From Pseudomonas sp. S04 (GTDB lineage Bacteria; Pseudomonadota; Gammaproteobacteria; Pseudomonadales; Pseudomonadaceae): a DNA stretch of 64,000 nucleotides. The stretch is from NCBI RefSeq assembly GCF_009834545.1, contig NZ_CP019427.1, forward strand, positions 698,501-762,500, read 5' to 3'. A program made the translations under genes and the position numbers. Positions 1 through 8,909 of this stretch are shown here, piece by piece. Each line of letters begins with the position of its first letter. The first letter of the stretch is position 1. The notes beneath the pieces were generated by a model. That model saw only the letters and a program-made list of their open reading frames with translations, ran no database searches and was not told the DNA's origin.

Positions 1-1
1 T

Positions 2-1243
2 CGCTTCACCCAGCGTGTATTCAGCGGATTGTCGGTGCCGCAGATCCTCGCCCAGGTATTGAGTGAGCACGGCATTGACGGGCAGGCTTGCCGATTCGAA
101 TTGCGCGGTGAGTATCCGGCACTGGAGTTCTGCACTCAGTACCGTGAATCCGACCTGGCGTTTGTCCAGCGCCTGTGTGGCCAGCAGTCGATTGACTACC
201 ACTTCCGGCACCGCCGAGCAGGTCATTGCCTGGTGTTTAGCGATTGCGGGCAGCACCACTGCGTGGCCGAGACGCTTAGCTTCGGGGTTGAAGGTGCCGC
301 CGGTGTCAGGCGATTTGCAGTGCATGCGCAAGCGGACGGCATCCATGTGCAGGCAGCAACCGAGCGGCCCACAGTGCGCGCGGGGCGGCTTTTATCCTGC
401 TCCGGACACCCCAGCACCGAGGGCACTGGCCAGTGGTTGATCACCCGGGTCGAACATTGCGCGAGCCAGCACGACGTGCCGCACTATCACAATCGACTGC
501 GGGCCATTCCGTGGGGCGTGCCGTGCGTGCCAGCCGAATCGCCGGCGAAACCGCGCATGAGCAGCCTGCAACTCGGCTGGGTGGTGAGCGTGGACGGCCA
601 ACACCGTGATGCGCAGCAGCGGATCGCGGTGCAACTGGAGTGGCTGTACCAGGGCGAGGGCGGTCGTCCCAGTCATTGCTGGTTGCCGGTGTCTGCGCAT
701 TTATCTGTCCAGGCGATAAACGCTCTCAGGGCAGGTGTGGAGGTGTACGTCAGCTATACCGAGGGTGATCCGGATCAGCCCTTGATCTGTGGCGTGCTCG
801 TCACGCCACTGCAGACCGGGGATAACCTGGCTGCTACCGGCTCGCCTGCGGCACGCTTGCAACTGCAGATCAGTGCGGCAGCATTCATGGGGAGCGAGCA
901 ACAGTTGCAAGTGTCGCCCGGGCCGGCACAGGCCGTTGGCCCCAGCGTTGAACGGCAATTCAAGGTCGGTTGCAGCGAAGTGAGTTTCGACGGTGAAACC
1001 TTGCGCCTGTCCAGCCCGAACATTCATCTCAAGGCCATGCAACCGCCCACGGTCGAGACCCCGAGTGCAACCATGGAGGAAGTGCCCGCGATCGCGGCCC
1101 AGGACTTGCTGACCCTGCTGCGCACCAGTCAGCCGCTGGTGTTGCTGTGCCTGCTGCCCGGTGGTGGCAGCTACAGCCATTGCCGCCAGTTCATCTGCGT
1201 GTGTCGCACGGCGACAGGTGATGGCCTGAGTGGTGCAGCATGA
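2..1243 (+). CDS. VgrG-like type VI secretion tip protein (5' truncated by window edge)
   Basis: The frame is already open at base 2, so the gene starts upstream and only the last 413 residues are visible. The N-terminal half resembles the phage gp27-like part of VgrG (the stretch from ILAQVLSEHGI to ESDLAFVQRLCGQ is typical). A gp5-like OB fold follows, with the EGDPDQP motif near visible residue 254. VgrG trimers form the spike of the type VI secretion needle and carry effectors. The OB fold is divergent and the last 50 residues are unusual: hydrophobic, with several cysteines (LVLLCLLPGGG, then a Cys-rich end). The 3' end overlaps the next gene by four bases (ATGA), suggesting translational coupling with the DUF4123 adaptor. 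The family is fairly sure; which effector it carries is unknown. Confidence 0.82.
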   Translation, partial: RFTQRVFSGLSVPQILAQVLSEHGIDGQACRFELRGEYPALEFCTQYRESDLAFVQRLCGQQSIDYHFRHRRAGHCLVFSDCGQHHCVAETLSFGVEGAAGVRRFAVHAQADGIHVQAATERPTVRAGRLLSCSGHPSTEGTGQWLITRVEHCASQHDVPHYHNRLRAIPWGVPCVPAESPAKPRMSSLQLGWVVSVDGQHRDAQQRIAVQLEWLYQGEGGRPSHCWLPVSAHLSVQAINALRAGVEVYVSYTEGDPDQPLICGVLVTPLQTGDNLAATGSPAARLQLQISAAAFMGSEQQLQVSPGPAQAVGPSVERQFKVGCSEVSFDGETLRLSSPNIHLKAMQPPTVETPSATMEEVPAIAAQDLLTLLRTSQPLVLLCLLPGGGSYSHCRQFICVCRTATGDGLSGAA

Positions 1244-2025
1244 GCCTGACCCGCACAGCGCAATGGCTGTTGCTCGACATACCCGCCGCACCGCAGGCCT
1301 GCAGCCGGTTGCAGCACGGCTTTGCCGGCGCGGTGCGGCACGCGTTGTTTGCCAACACCGACCTGCATGGGTTGCGCGAGCAGGGGCCGCAGGTGATCGA
1401 ATTGGCGAGCCACGCGAGGCTGGCCGATTGCGTCCATGATCAGCCGGAAGACTGGCCTGGGCTCCTGTTGCAGACCTCGGTGTCGGCAGGTCCGTTGCTC
1501 GAGCACTTGCGGCGCATGCTCACGGTGACCTTCGGCCTGCATCACAAGGGCCTGTTGAGCTATTACAACCCCTGGACCGCCAGCTACTTCTTCGATGCCC
1601 GCGACGCCAGTGAGTTAAGCCGCTGGTTGGGGCCGATCGACCGGTTGTACTGGTACGGCGGCACCTGGGCGGATCGGGCCATGGGCAGCCTGGGGTGGCA
1701 GCAGATGGTCAATCCGCGCCGGGCTGTAAGTGAGCTGGCGATCGAAGACAACCTCAGCCAGCACCAGCAGGATAAGTTGCAGACGTGTTTGCTGGAGCGC
1801 CATGCCTGGTCGTGGTGCCGGGCCACTGGGCATGATTATGGGGTGATCTGGTGCTGCCTCGAGGAAGGCTTGGAACAGGGCTTCACCGAGCACGCGGTGC
1901 TGGACGGCTGGTTGCGCCTGCGCCTGCAATACCCATCCGCCACGTTGCAGGTGGTTCTGCCGGGAGGCACTCAGCAGGAGCGCCTGGACAGCCTGCGTCA
2001 GCACTGGCGCAACGATCCGACTTGA
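1240..2025 (+). CDS. DUF4123 domain protein, probable T6SS effector adaptor/chaperone
   Basis: This 261-residue protein has the DUF4123 pattern: an N-terminal region rich in short hydrophobic strands (QWLLLDIP), a central HHKGLLSYYNPWTASYFFDARD segment matching the family's conserved RWYDPRVL-like core, and a charged C-terminus. DUF4123 proteins (Tap-1/TEC type) load a cognate effector onto VgrG and are usually encoded between vgrG and the effector. The ATGA overlap with the VgrG-like gene supports that role. No effector follows: the next gene, 27 bases on, is a MATE exporter on the other strand. The effector may therefore be lost, encoded elsewhere, or located upstream of the window. Confidence 0.8.
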   Translation: MSLTRTAQWLLLDIPAAPQACSRLQHGFAGAVRHALFANTDLHGLREQGPQVIELASHARLADCVHDQPEDWPGLLLQTSVSAGPLLEHLRRMLTVTFGLHHKGLLSYYNPWTASYFFDARDASELSRWLGPIDRLYWYGGTWADRAMGSLGWQQMVNPRRAVSELAIEDNLSQHQQDKLQTCLLERHAWSWCRATGHDYGVIWCCLEEGLEQGFTEHAVLDGWLRLRLQYPSATLQVVLPGGTQQERLDSLRQHWRNDPT

Positions 2026-2052
2026 AGCCGGCGTCTGCGCCAGGACGGTGGT

Positions 2053-3402
2053 TCACTGCGTGTGGCCGGTGAACCATTGGTCCTTGTTGCGCAGGTGCCA
2101 GGCGAATACACCCAGGGTCAGGCTGCGCAGCAACATGAACAGCAGGAATGTCAGCCACAGGCCATGGTTGCCCAGGCCTTGCAGGGCCCAGGCGAACGGC
2201 AGGACGATGACCACGGTCAACAGCATGCCGTTGCGCATTTCCCGCGCGCGGGTGGCGCCGATGAACAGGCCGTCGAGCAGGTAGCTCCAGACCGCAATCA
2301 GGGGCAGGGCGGCCAGGTAAGGCAAGTAGCAGAAAGCGGTGTCGCGCACGCTCTGGATATCCGTCTGCATTTCAATGAACAGGTGCCCGGCACACAGAAA
2401 CAACAGGGCGAAGCCGGTGCTGGCGATCAACGACCAACCGCAAGCCACCACCAGCGAGCGGCGCAGGGCCTGGCGATCACGGGCGCCGATGGCGTGGCCG
2501 CACAGCGCCTCCACGGCATGCGCCAGGCCATCGAGGGCGTGGGCCGTCAACAGCAGGCCGTTGAGCAACAGGGCATTGGCTGCCACCGTCGCATCACCGA
2601 GTCGGGCGCCCTGCACCGTGATCATGAAAAATACCGACTGCAGCGCCAGGCTGCGGATGAAGATATCCCGGTTGACCGCCAGCAGCGGCCGCCAGCTCTG
2701 CCAGATCGCCAGGGCCGCCCAGGCCATATGCCCGGGAAAAGCGCGCAGGGCGCTGCGGGTCATGGCCAGGCCGAGCAGGGCGCCAGTCCATTCGGCGATC
2801 ACCGACGCCCGGGCCGAGCCGACCACGCCCCACTCCAGGCCAATGACGAACCACAGGTTGAGGGCAATGTTCACCAGGTTGGTGGTCAGCAGGATCGCCA
2901 GTGGCGCGCGGGCGTTCTGGGTGCCGAGGAACCAGCCGACCAGCGCATAGCTGGCCAGGGCCGCAGGCAAGCCAAACAGCCGGGTGTGGAAAAACTCCCG
3001 AGTCAGGTGTTCGAGCTCCGCCGACGGCTGCATGAAGTGCAGCGCCACGCCACTCAGTGGCACGCCCAGGCTGCCCAGCAGCACGGCCAGCCCCAGCGCC
3101 AGCAGCAGGCCCTGCAGCAAGATCTGGCGCAAGGCCGCGCCGTCCCCGCGTCCGGCGGCCTGGGCCGCGAACCCGGTGGAGCCCATGCGCAGGAAACCCA
3201 TGGCCCAGGCCAGGAAGGTGTACAGGCTGGCACCGACCGCCACGGCGCCCAGTTGGTGGGCGTGGGGCAGGTGGCCGATCACGGTACTGTCGACCAGCGC
3301 CACCAGCGGCACCGAGAGGTTGGAGAGAATCATCGGCGCGGCGAGCGCCCAGACACGGCGGTGGGTCGGGCGGTCGCGCCAGTCGTTGATCAGGGTGGAC
3401 AT
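2053..3402 (-). CDS. MATE family efflux transporter
   Basis: This is a 449-residue polytopic membrane protein with the MATE/DinF layout of about 12 hydrophobic helices. It opens with RVWALAAPMILSNLSVPLVALVDSTVIGHL, the usual MatE repeat start, and the second repeat begins near FIRSLALQSVFFMI. Such carriers export cationic drugs or metabolites using a Na+ or H+ gradient. The start is the ATG at 3402 (MSTLINDWRD), preceded by AAGGAG at a good distance; an in-frame start 37 codons upstream lacks this. It is convergent with the DUF4123 gene and divergent from the macroglobulin gene. The substrate cannot be told from sequence. Confidence 0.9.
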   Translation of the reverse strand: MSTLINDWRDRPTHRRVWALAAPMILSNLSVPLVALVDSTVIGHLPHAHQLGAVAVGASLYTFLAWAMGFLRMGSTGFAAQAAGRGDGAALRQILLQGLLLALGLAVLLGSLGVPLSGVALHFMQPSAELEHLTREFFHTRLFGLPAALASYALVGWFLGTQNARAPLAILLTTNLVNIALNLWFVIGLEWGVVGSARASVIAEWTGALLGLAMTRSALRAFPGHMAWAALAIWQSWRPLLAVNRDIFIRSLALQSVFFMITVQGARLGDATVAANALLLNGLLLTAHALDGLAHAVEALCGHAIGARDRQALRRSLVVACGWSLIASTGFALLFLCAGHLFIEMQTDIQSVRDTAFCYLPYLAALPLIAVWSYLLDGLFIGATRAREMRNGMLLTVVIVLPFAWALQGLGNHGLWLTFLLFMLLRSLTLGVFAWHLRNKDQWFTGHTQ

Positions 3403-3580
3403 GCAGGCTCCTTGGGCGAGCGGCATTGTAGCGGCAGATCCGCAGGGGCGGTGGTTCGGGATCAGCGGCGATCTGCTCCCGGGCGCAGAACCAAACACCC
3501 AACCGTCGGTCAATCACTCCAGCCCGGCAAGCGCTTGGGCTATAGTTCAACCCTTCGATACTCCTGCCCACGAGTGCCCC

Positions 3581-6500
3581 ATGCTTAACAAAGGATTGTT
3601 TCTGGCCGCTGCGCTGACCTTGCTCAGTGCCTGCGATTCATCGACGCCCGGCCAACCCCCGGCCAGCTCCGCACCGGCGGCCACGGTCAGCGCCGCCAAG
3701 ACGCACGCCGGGCAAGACCTGGCGGCGCTGAAGCAGCGCTACGCCGGCCGTGAGTTGAGCGTGGTGGATGTCTCGGAAATCCAGCTCGACGGTGCCAGCA
3801 CCCTGTCGGTGAGCTTTTCGGTGCCGCTGGACCCCCAGCAGAAATTCGCCGACAAGCTGCACCTGGTCGACAGCAAAAGCGGCAAGGTCGATGGTGCCTG
3901 GGAGCTTTCCGACAACCTGATGGAGCTGCGCCTGCGTCACCTTGAGCCGCAGCGCAAGCTGGTGCTGACGGTGGATGCCGGATTGCTGGCGGTCAACGAC
4001 GCCAAGCTGACCGGCGAATATGTCAGCCGCCTGGAAACCCGCGACCTGCAACCGACCGTAGGGTTTGCCAGCCGTGGCAGTCTGCTGCCGACGCGCCTGG
4101 CCGAAGGCCTGCCGGTGATTGCCCTGAATGTCGACAAGGTCGACGTCGAATTTTTCCGGATCAAATCCGAGTCGCTGCCAGCGTTCCTCGCCCAATGGGG
4201 TCGCAACAACAGCCTGCAAAGCTATGAGTCCCGTGAACTGCTGCCCATGGCCGAGTTGGTGTATGGCGGCCGCTTTGACCTGAACCCGGCGCGCAACACC
4301 CGTGAAACCCTGCTGTTGCCGATCGCCGGCCTCAAGCCGCTGCAGCAACCGGGCGTCTACCTGGCGGTCATGCGCGCCTCGGGCACGTACAACTATTCGC
4401 AACCGGCGACCCTGTTTACCCTCAGTGACATTGGGCTTTCGGTGCACCGCTACCAGAACCGCCTGGACGTGTTCACCCAAGCCCTGGAGGGCGGCAAGGC
4501 GCTGGACGATGTCAGCCTGGAACTGCTCGACAGCGACGGTCGCGTGGTCGGCCAGGGCAAGACCGGGCAGGGCGGCCACGCTCAGTTGCCGCTGCCGAAA
4601 AAAGCCGAAGTACTCCTCGCCCACCAGGGCCAGCAGACCAGCCTGCTGCGACTCAACAGTGCAGCGTTGGACCTGGCCGAATTCAACATCGGCGGCCCCC
4701 AGTCCCATCCATTGCAGTTCTTCGTGTTCGGCCCGCGTGACCTCTACCGCCCCGGCGAAACCGTGCTGCTCAACGCCCTGCTGCGCGATACCGACGGCAA
4801 CGCGGTCAAGCCGCAGCCGGTGAGTGTCGAAGTGCGGCGCCCGGACGAGCAGGTCAGTCGCAAGTTCGTCTGGGACGCCGATGCCTCCGGCCTGTATCAG
4901 TATCAGTTGCAGTTGGCCGGCGAAGCGCCGACCGGGCGTTGGCAGTTGGTGTTCGACCTGGGCGACGGCAAGCCACAACTCTACGAGTTTCTCGTCGAAG
5001 ACTTCCTGCCCGAACGCCTGGCCCTCGAACTCAAGGGCAGCGAGCAACCGATCAAACCGGGCGACACCGCGCAAATCAGCGTCAATGGTCGTTATCTCTA
5101 CGGCGCGCCGGCCGCCGGCAATCGCTTGAGTGGCCAGGTGTACGTGCGACCGCTGCGTGAGGCGGTCAAGAGCCTGCCGGGTTATCAATTCGGCTCGGTG
5201 ACCGAAGAGGAGCTGAGCCAGGACCTGGAGCTGGAGGAAACCGCGCTGGACGAAGACGGCGAAGTGCTGATCTCCCTGGACAGCAAATGGGCCGAAGCCA
5301 AGTCACCGCTGCAACTGATCGTCCAGGCCAGCCTGCAGGAGTCCGGTGGCCGGCCGATTACCCGGCGCGTGGTGCAACCGGTGTGGCCGGCCGAGCGCAT
5401 GCCGGGGCTGCGCGCCTTGTTCGATGGCGAGGAAACCGACGGCGATGGTCCGGTCGAGTTCGAACTGTTGATGGCCAACAACCAGGGCCAGAAGCTGGCC
5501 GCCGACAACCTCAAGGTGCGCTTGATTCGCGAGCGCCGCGACTACTACTGGAACTACTCGGACAACGATGGCTGGAGCTATCACTTCAACGAGAAGTTCC
5601 TCAACCTTGCCGAAGAGACCCTGAGCATCAAGGCCGGTGACACGGCCAAGGTCAGCTTCCCGGTGGAGTGGGGCCCTTATCGGGTGGAAGTCGAAGACCC
5701 ACAGACCGGGGTGACCAGCAGCCTGCGCTTCTGGGCCGGCTACCGCGCCCAGGACAACGCCGAAGGCGGAGCAGTGCGTCCGGACCAAGTGAAACTGGCG
5801 CTGGATAAACCGGCCTATGCCGATGGCGACACGGCCACGGTCACGGTAACGCCACCGGCGGCCGGAAAAGGCTACCTGCTGGTGGAGTCGGCCGATGGCC
5901 CGCTGTGGTGGCAGGAAATCGAAGTGCCGGCCGAGGGCAAGAGCTTTGCCGTGAAGCTCGATCCGAAATGGTCGCGGCACGATCTGTATGTCAGCGCGCT
6001 GGTGATTCGTCCCGGTGAGCGCAAGGCCAACGTCACCCCCAAGCGTGCGGTCGGCGTGCTGCACCTGCCGCTGGATCGGACCCAGCGCAAGCTTGGCCTG
6101 AGCCTGAGTGCACCGGAAAAAATGCGCCCCAAACAGCCGCTGAGCGTGAAGATCCAGGTCAGGAATGCCGACGGCAGCGTGCCAAAACAGGTGCACGTGC
6201 TGTTGGCTGCGGTCGATGTCGGCATCCTCAATATCACCGAGTACCCGACCCCGGATCCCTACTCCAGCCTGTTTGGACGCAAGGCCTACGGCGCTGACCA
6301 ATTGGACGTCTACGGGCAATTGATCGAAGCCGGCCAAGGCCGTCTGGCCAGCCTGGCCTTTGGTGGTGATGCGGCGCTGGCCAAGGGCGGCAAACGCCCG
6401 GACACCAGCGTGACCATCGTCGCCCTGCAGAGTGCGCCGGTTACCCTCAACGAGCAGGGTGAAGGTCAGGTCAGTGTCGATATTCCGGACTTCAACGGTG

Positions 6501-8482
6501 AACTGCGCTTGATGGCCCAGGCCTGGACCGACGATCGCTACGGTATGGCCGAAGCCAAGACGGTGATCGCCGCGCCCTTGATCGCCGAACTCTCGGCGCC
6601 ACGCTTCCTCGCTGGCGGCGACCAGACCAGCCTGGCGCTGGACCTGTCGAACCTCTCGGGCAAGGCGCAGACGCTGCAGGTGCAACTGAGCACCGAGGGC
6701 CAACTGGCCCTAGTGGACACGGCGGCCCACAGTGTGGCGTTGACCCCGGGCCAGCGCACCACCTTGCGCATTCCCCTGCGCGCCCTCGGTGGTTTTGGCC
6801 AGGGCAAGGTCAAGGTGCTGGTCAACGGCCTCGACTTACCGGGCGAGAGCCTGCCGCCGTTTACCCGGGAGTGGACCCTGGGCGTGCGGCCGGCCTATCC
6901 GGCGCTGCTCAAGCACTATCGCGCGGTACTCAAGGAGCAACCCTGGAGCCTGCCTGACAGTGAACTGGCACTGTTCGAACCGGCCGGGCGCGAAGCCTTG
7001 CTCAGCCTGTCGAGCCGGCCACCGCTGAACCTGGGCGAGCAGATCCGTGCACTCAAGGCCTACCCCTATGGTTGTTCCGAACAAACCACCAGCGGCCTGT
7101 ACCCGTCGCTGTATGCCGACGCGGCGAGCCTGAAACGCCTGGGCCTGGAAGGCGAGCCGGAAGCTGCGCGCAAGCGCAAGATCGAACTGGGCATCGAACG
7201 TTTGCTGGGCATGCAGCGCTACAACGGCAGCTTCGGCCTGTGGGGCGCCGACGGGGAGGAGGAGTACTGGCTGACAGCCTACGTCACCGACTTCCTGCTG
7301 CGCGCCCGCGACCAGGGTTTCGGCGTGCCGGCCGATGCCCTGAAAAAAGCCAACGAGCGCCTGCTGCGTTACCTGCAGGAGCGCAACCTGATCGAAGTCG
7401 ACTACAGCGAAAACGCCGAGCACACGCGGTTTGCGGTGCAGGCCTATGCCGGCCTGGTATTGGCCCGCAGCCAACAGGCACCTTTGGGCGCGCTGCGCAG
7501 TCTGTTCGAGCGGCGCAGCGATGCCCGTTCCGGGTTGCCACTGGTGCAATTGTCGGTGGCCCTGCAGCTCATGGGCGATCAACCACGCGCCGCGCAGGCG
7601 CTGGTCGCGGGGCTTGCGGCGACACGCAAGGCCAACGACTGGCTGGCCGACTACGGCAGCCCGCTGCGGGACCAGGCGCTGATTCTGGCGTTGCTGCAGG
7701 AATACGACCTGGACAAGGGCAAGCGCGAAGAGCGCTTGTTCGAGCTGTCCGACCAGTTGGCTGCCAGCCCGTACCTGTCGACCCAGGAGCGCAACTCGCT
7801 GTTCCTCGCCGGCCGTAGTTTGCTGGGCAAGCCTGAAGCCAACTGGACTGCGCAGTTGAGCAGTGGCACGCAAACCCGTGAGCTGAACAACGCCCAGCCC
7901 GGGCTCAAGCTGCAAGGGCCGTTGCTGGCCTCGCCGCTGACGCTGAGCAATGCCGGCAGCGAGCCGGTCTATCAACAGCTGACCATCTCCGGTTATCCAC
8001 TGCAGGCGCCAGCGCCGGGTGGCGAGAACCTGAACATCCGCCGTGAGTACCTGGGCATGAACGGCCAGCCGCTGGACCTCAAGGCGTTGGCCAGCGGCGA
8101 CCTGGTACTGGTGCATATCGCCGTCAGCGCCAAGCAGCGCGTGCCGGATGCCCTGGTGGTGGACTTGTTGCCGGCCGGCCTGGAACTGGAAAACCAGAAC
8201 CTGGCCCAAAGCGCTGCGAGCCTGGAAAACGCCAGCAGCAAGGTCAAGGAGTGGCGTGAGTCGATGCAGAACGCCAGCCTCAAGCACCAGGAGTTCCGTG
8301 ACGATCGTTACGTCGCAGCGTTGAACCTCGACGGCTATGGCACCACGCACCTGCTGTATCTGGCGCGGGCGGTCACGCCCGGCACCTATCGTGTACCGCC
8401 GCCGCAAGTGGAGTCGATGTACCGGCCGAACTGGCAGGCGGTGGGTGAGACGGTGCCAGAGATGGTAATCAAGGGCCGTTGA
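3581..8482 (+). CDS. Bacterial alpha-2-macroglobulin (YfhM-like) lipoprotein
   Basis: This 1633-residue envelope protein begins with a lipoprotein signal (LTLLSAC, lipid-bearing Cys18), so it should be anchored in a membrane and face the periplasm. The middle consists of MG-type beta domains; PGETVLLNALLRDTDGN is typical of the MG3 region. The thioester motif CSEQ lies at residues 1165-1168 within YPYGCSEQTTSG, followed by an alpha-helical thioester domain (LLGMQRYNGSFGLWG) and a C-terminal receptor-like domain. Proteins of this family trap proteases covalently through the Cys-Gln thioester. Here the Cys, Glu and Gln are all present, so the trap should be active. The usual partner pbpC follows on the same strand. 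The ATG at 3581 is chosen because it starts the lipoprotein signal; the reading frame is open well upstream, inside the antisense of the MATE gene. Confidence 0.93.
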   Translation: MLNKGLFLAAALTLLSACDSSTPGQPPASSAPAATVSAAKTHAGQDLAALKQRYAGRELSVVDVSEIQLDGASTLSVSFSVPLDPQQKFADKLHLVDSKSGKVDGAWELSDNLMELRLRHLEPQRKLVLTVDAGLLAVNDAKLTGEYVSRLETRDLQPTVGFASRGSLLPTRLAEGLPVIALNVDKVDVEFFRIKSESLPAFLAQWGRNNSLQSYESRELLPMAELVYGGRFDLNPARNTRETLLLPIAGLKPLQQPGVYLAVMRASGTYNYSQPATLFTLSDIGLSVHRYQNRLDVFTQALEGGKALDDVSLELLDSDGRVVGQGKTGQGGHAQLPLPKKAEVLLAHQGQQTSLLRLNSAALDLAEFNIGGPQSHPLQFFVFGPRDLYRPGETVLLNALLRDTDGNAVKPQPVSVEVRRPDEQVSRKFVWDADASGLYQYQLQLAGEAPTGRWQLVFDLGDGKPQLYEFLVEDFLPERLALELKGSEQPIKPGDTAQISVNGRYLYGAPAAGNRLSGQVYVRPLREAVKSLPGYQFGSVTEEELSQDLELEETALDEDGEVLISLDSKWAEAKSPLQLIVQASLQESGGRPITRRVVQPVWPAERMPGLRALFDGEETDGDGPVEFELLMANNQGQKLAADNLKVRLIRERRDYYWNYSDNDGWSYHFNEKFLNLAEETLSIKAGDTAKVSFPVEWGPYRVEVEDPQTGVTSSLRFWAGYRAQDNAEGGAVRPDQVKLALDKPAYADGDTATVTVTPPAAGKGYLLVESADGPLWWQEIEVPAEGKSFAVKLDPKWSRHDLYVSALVIRPGERKANVTPKRAVGVLHLPLDRTQRKLGLSLSAPEKMRPKQPLSVKIQVRNADGSVPKQVHVLLAAVDVGILNITEYPTPDPYSSLFGRKAYGADQLDVYGQLIEAGQGRLASLAFGGDAALAKGGKRPDTSVTIVALQSAPVTLNEQGEGQVSVDIPDFNGELRLMAQAWTDDRYGMAEAKTVIAAPLIAELSAPRFLAGGDQTSLALDLSNLSGKAQTLQVQLSTEGQLALVDTAAHSVALTPGQRTTLRIPLRALGGFGQGKVKVLVNGLDLPGESLPPFTREWTLGVRPAYPALLKHYRAVLKEQPWSLPDSELALFEPAGREALLSLSSRPPLNLGEQIRALKAYPYGCSEQTTSGLYPSLYADAASLKRLGLEGEPEAARKRKIELGIERLLGMQRYNGSFGLWGADGEEEYWLTAYVTDFLLRARDQGFGVPADALKKANERLLRYLQERNLIEVDYSENAEHTRFAVQAYAGLVLARSQQAPLGALRSLFERRSDARSGLPLVQLSVALQLMGDQPRAAQALVAGLAATRKANDWLADYGSPLRDQALILALLQEYDLDKGKREERLFELSDQLAASPYLSTQERNSLFLAGRSLLGKPEANWTAQLSSGTQTRELNNAQPGLKLQGPLLASPLTLSNAGSEPVYQQLTISGYPLQAPAPGGENLNIRREYLGMNGQPLDLKALASGDLVLVHIAVSAKQRVPDALVVDLLPAGLELENQNLAQSAASLENASSKVKEWRESMQNASLKHQEFRDDRYVAALNLDGYGTTHLLYLARAVTPGTYRVPPPQVESMYRPNWQAVGETVPEMVIKGR

Positions 8483-8516
8483 ATGCTGCGGCTTTATCTA
8501 CGAGGGGTTGGGTGGT

Positions 8517-8810
8517 TCAGTGAATCACCCAACTCAACACCCATAACCCCAATACCAGCCAGATGATCCCGCCGATGATCGAGGCGCGCATGAAGGCGCG
8601 GATGGCCGAGTACAGCAGCAACAGGCCGACCACCAGCGCAAGGATGCTGACGATCGACGTGTCCATGCCCAGCGCCTGTGACAGCCCTTCGACAAAGTTG
8701 CCGCCAGCGTGGCTCAAGGTGTTGAACAACCCGCTGAGTATGTCGACGATGAAGCGGATGACCGACCCCAGCGCCTGGCCGAGCCATTCGAAAAAGCTTT
8801 CTACCTGCAT
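8517..8810 (-). CDS. Small conserved-type membrane protein, function unknown
   Basis: This 97-residue protein has one amphipathic N-terminal stretch (FFEWLGQALGSVIRFIVDIL) and two strong transmembrane helices near residues 50-70 (IVSILALVVGLLLLYSAI) and 76-95 (IIGGIIWLVLGLWVL). It sits between the macroglobulin and pbpC genes but on the opposite strand, with its start about 100 bases from that of pbpC. I do not recognise a family. The codon use and clean frame make it a credible gene. The position hints at an envelope role, but nothing in the sequence proves it. Confidence 0.7.
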   Translation of the reverse strand: MQVESFFEWLGQALGSVIRFIVDILSGLFNTLSHAGGNFVEGLSQALGMDTSIVSILALVVGLLLLYSAIRAFMRASIIGGIIWLVLGLWVLSWVIH

Positions 8811-8909
8811 GTGTGCATCCTGATGAAAGAGTGGGCGTGGGTGCCAGAACTGAGTCTTTGGCTGTTGAATCTGTGGGTGAGTTCCCTTGAAGCATAGAGG
8901 TTTGCGGGT

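Noticed and set aside
2062..3588. 508-residue open frame antisense to the MATE gene
   Set aside because: It is Gln/Arg-rich low-complexity translation, typical of the antisense frame in high-GC Pseudomonas, with no domain pattern.
5303..8407. Long minus-strand frames inside the macroglobulin gene (5303-6703 and 6836-8407)
   Set aside because: They mirror the real gene's codon bias and show no family motif.
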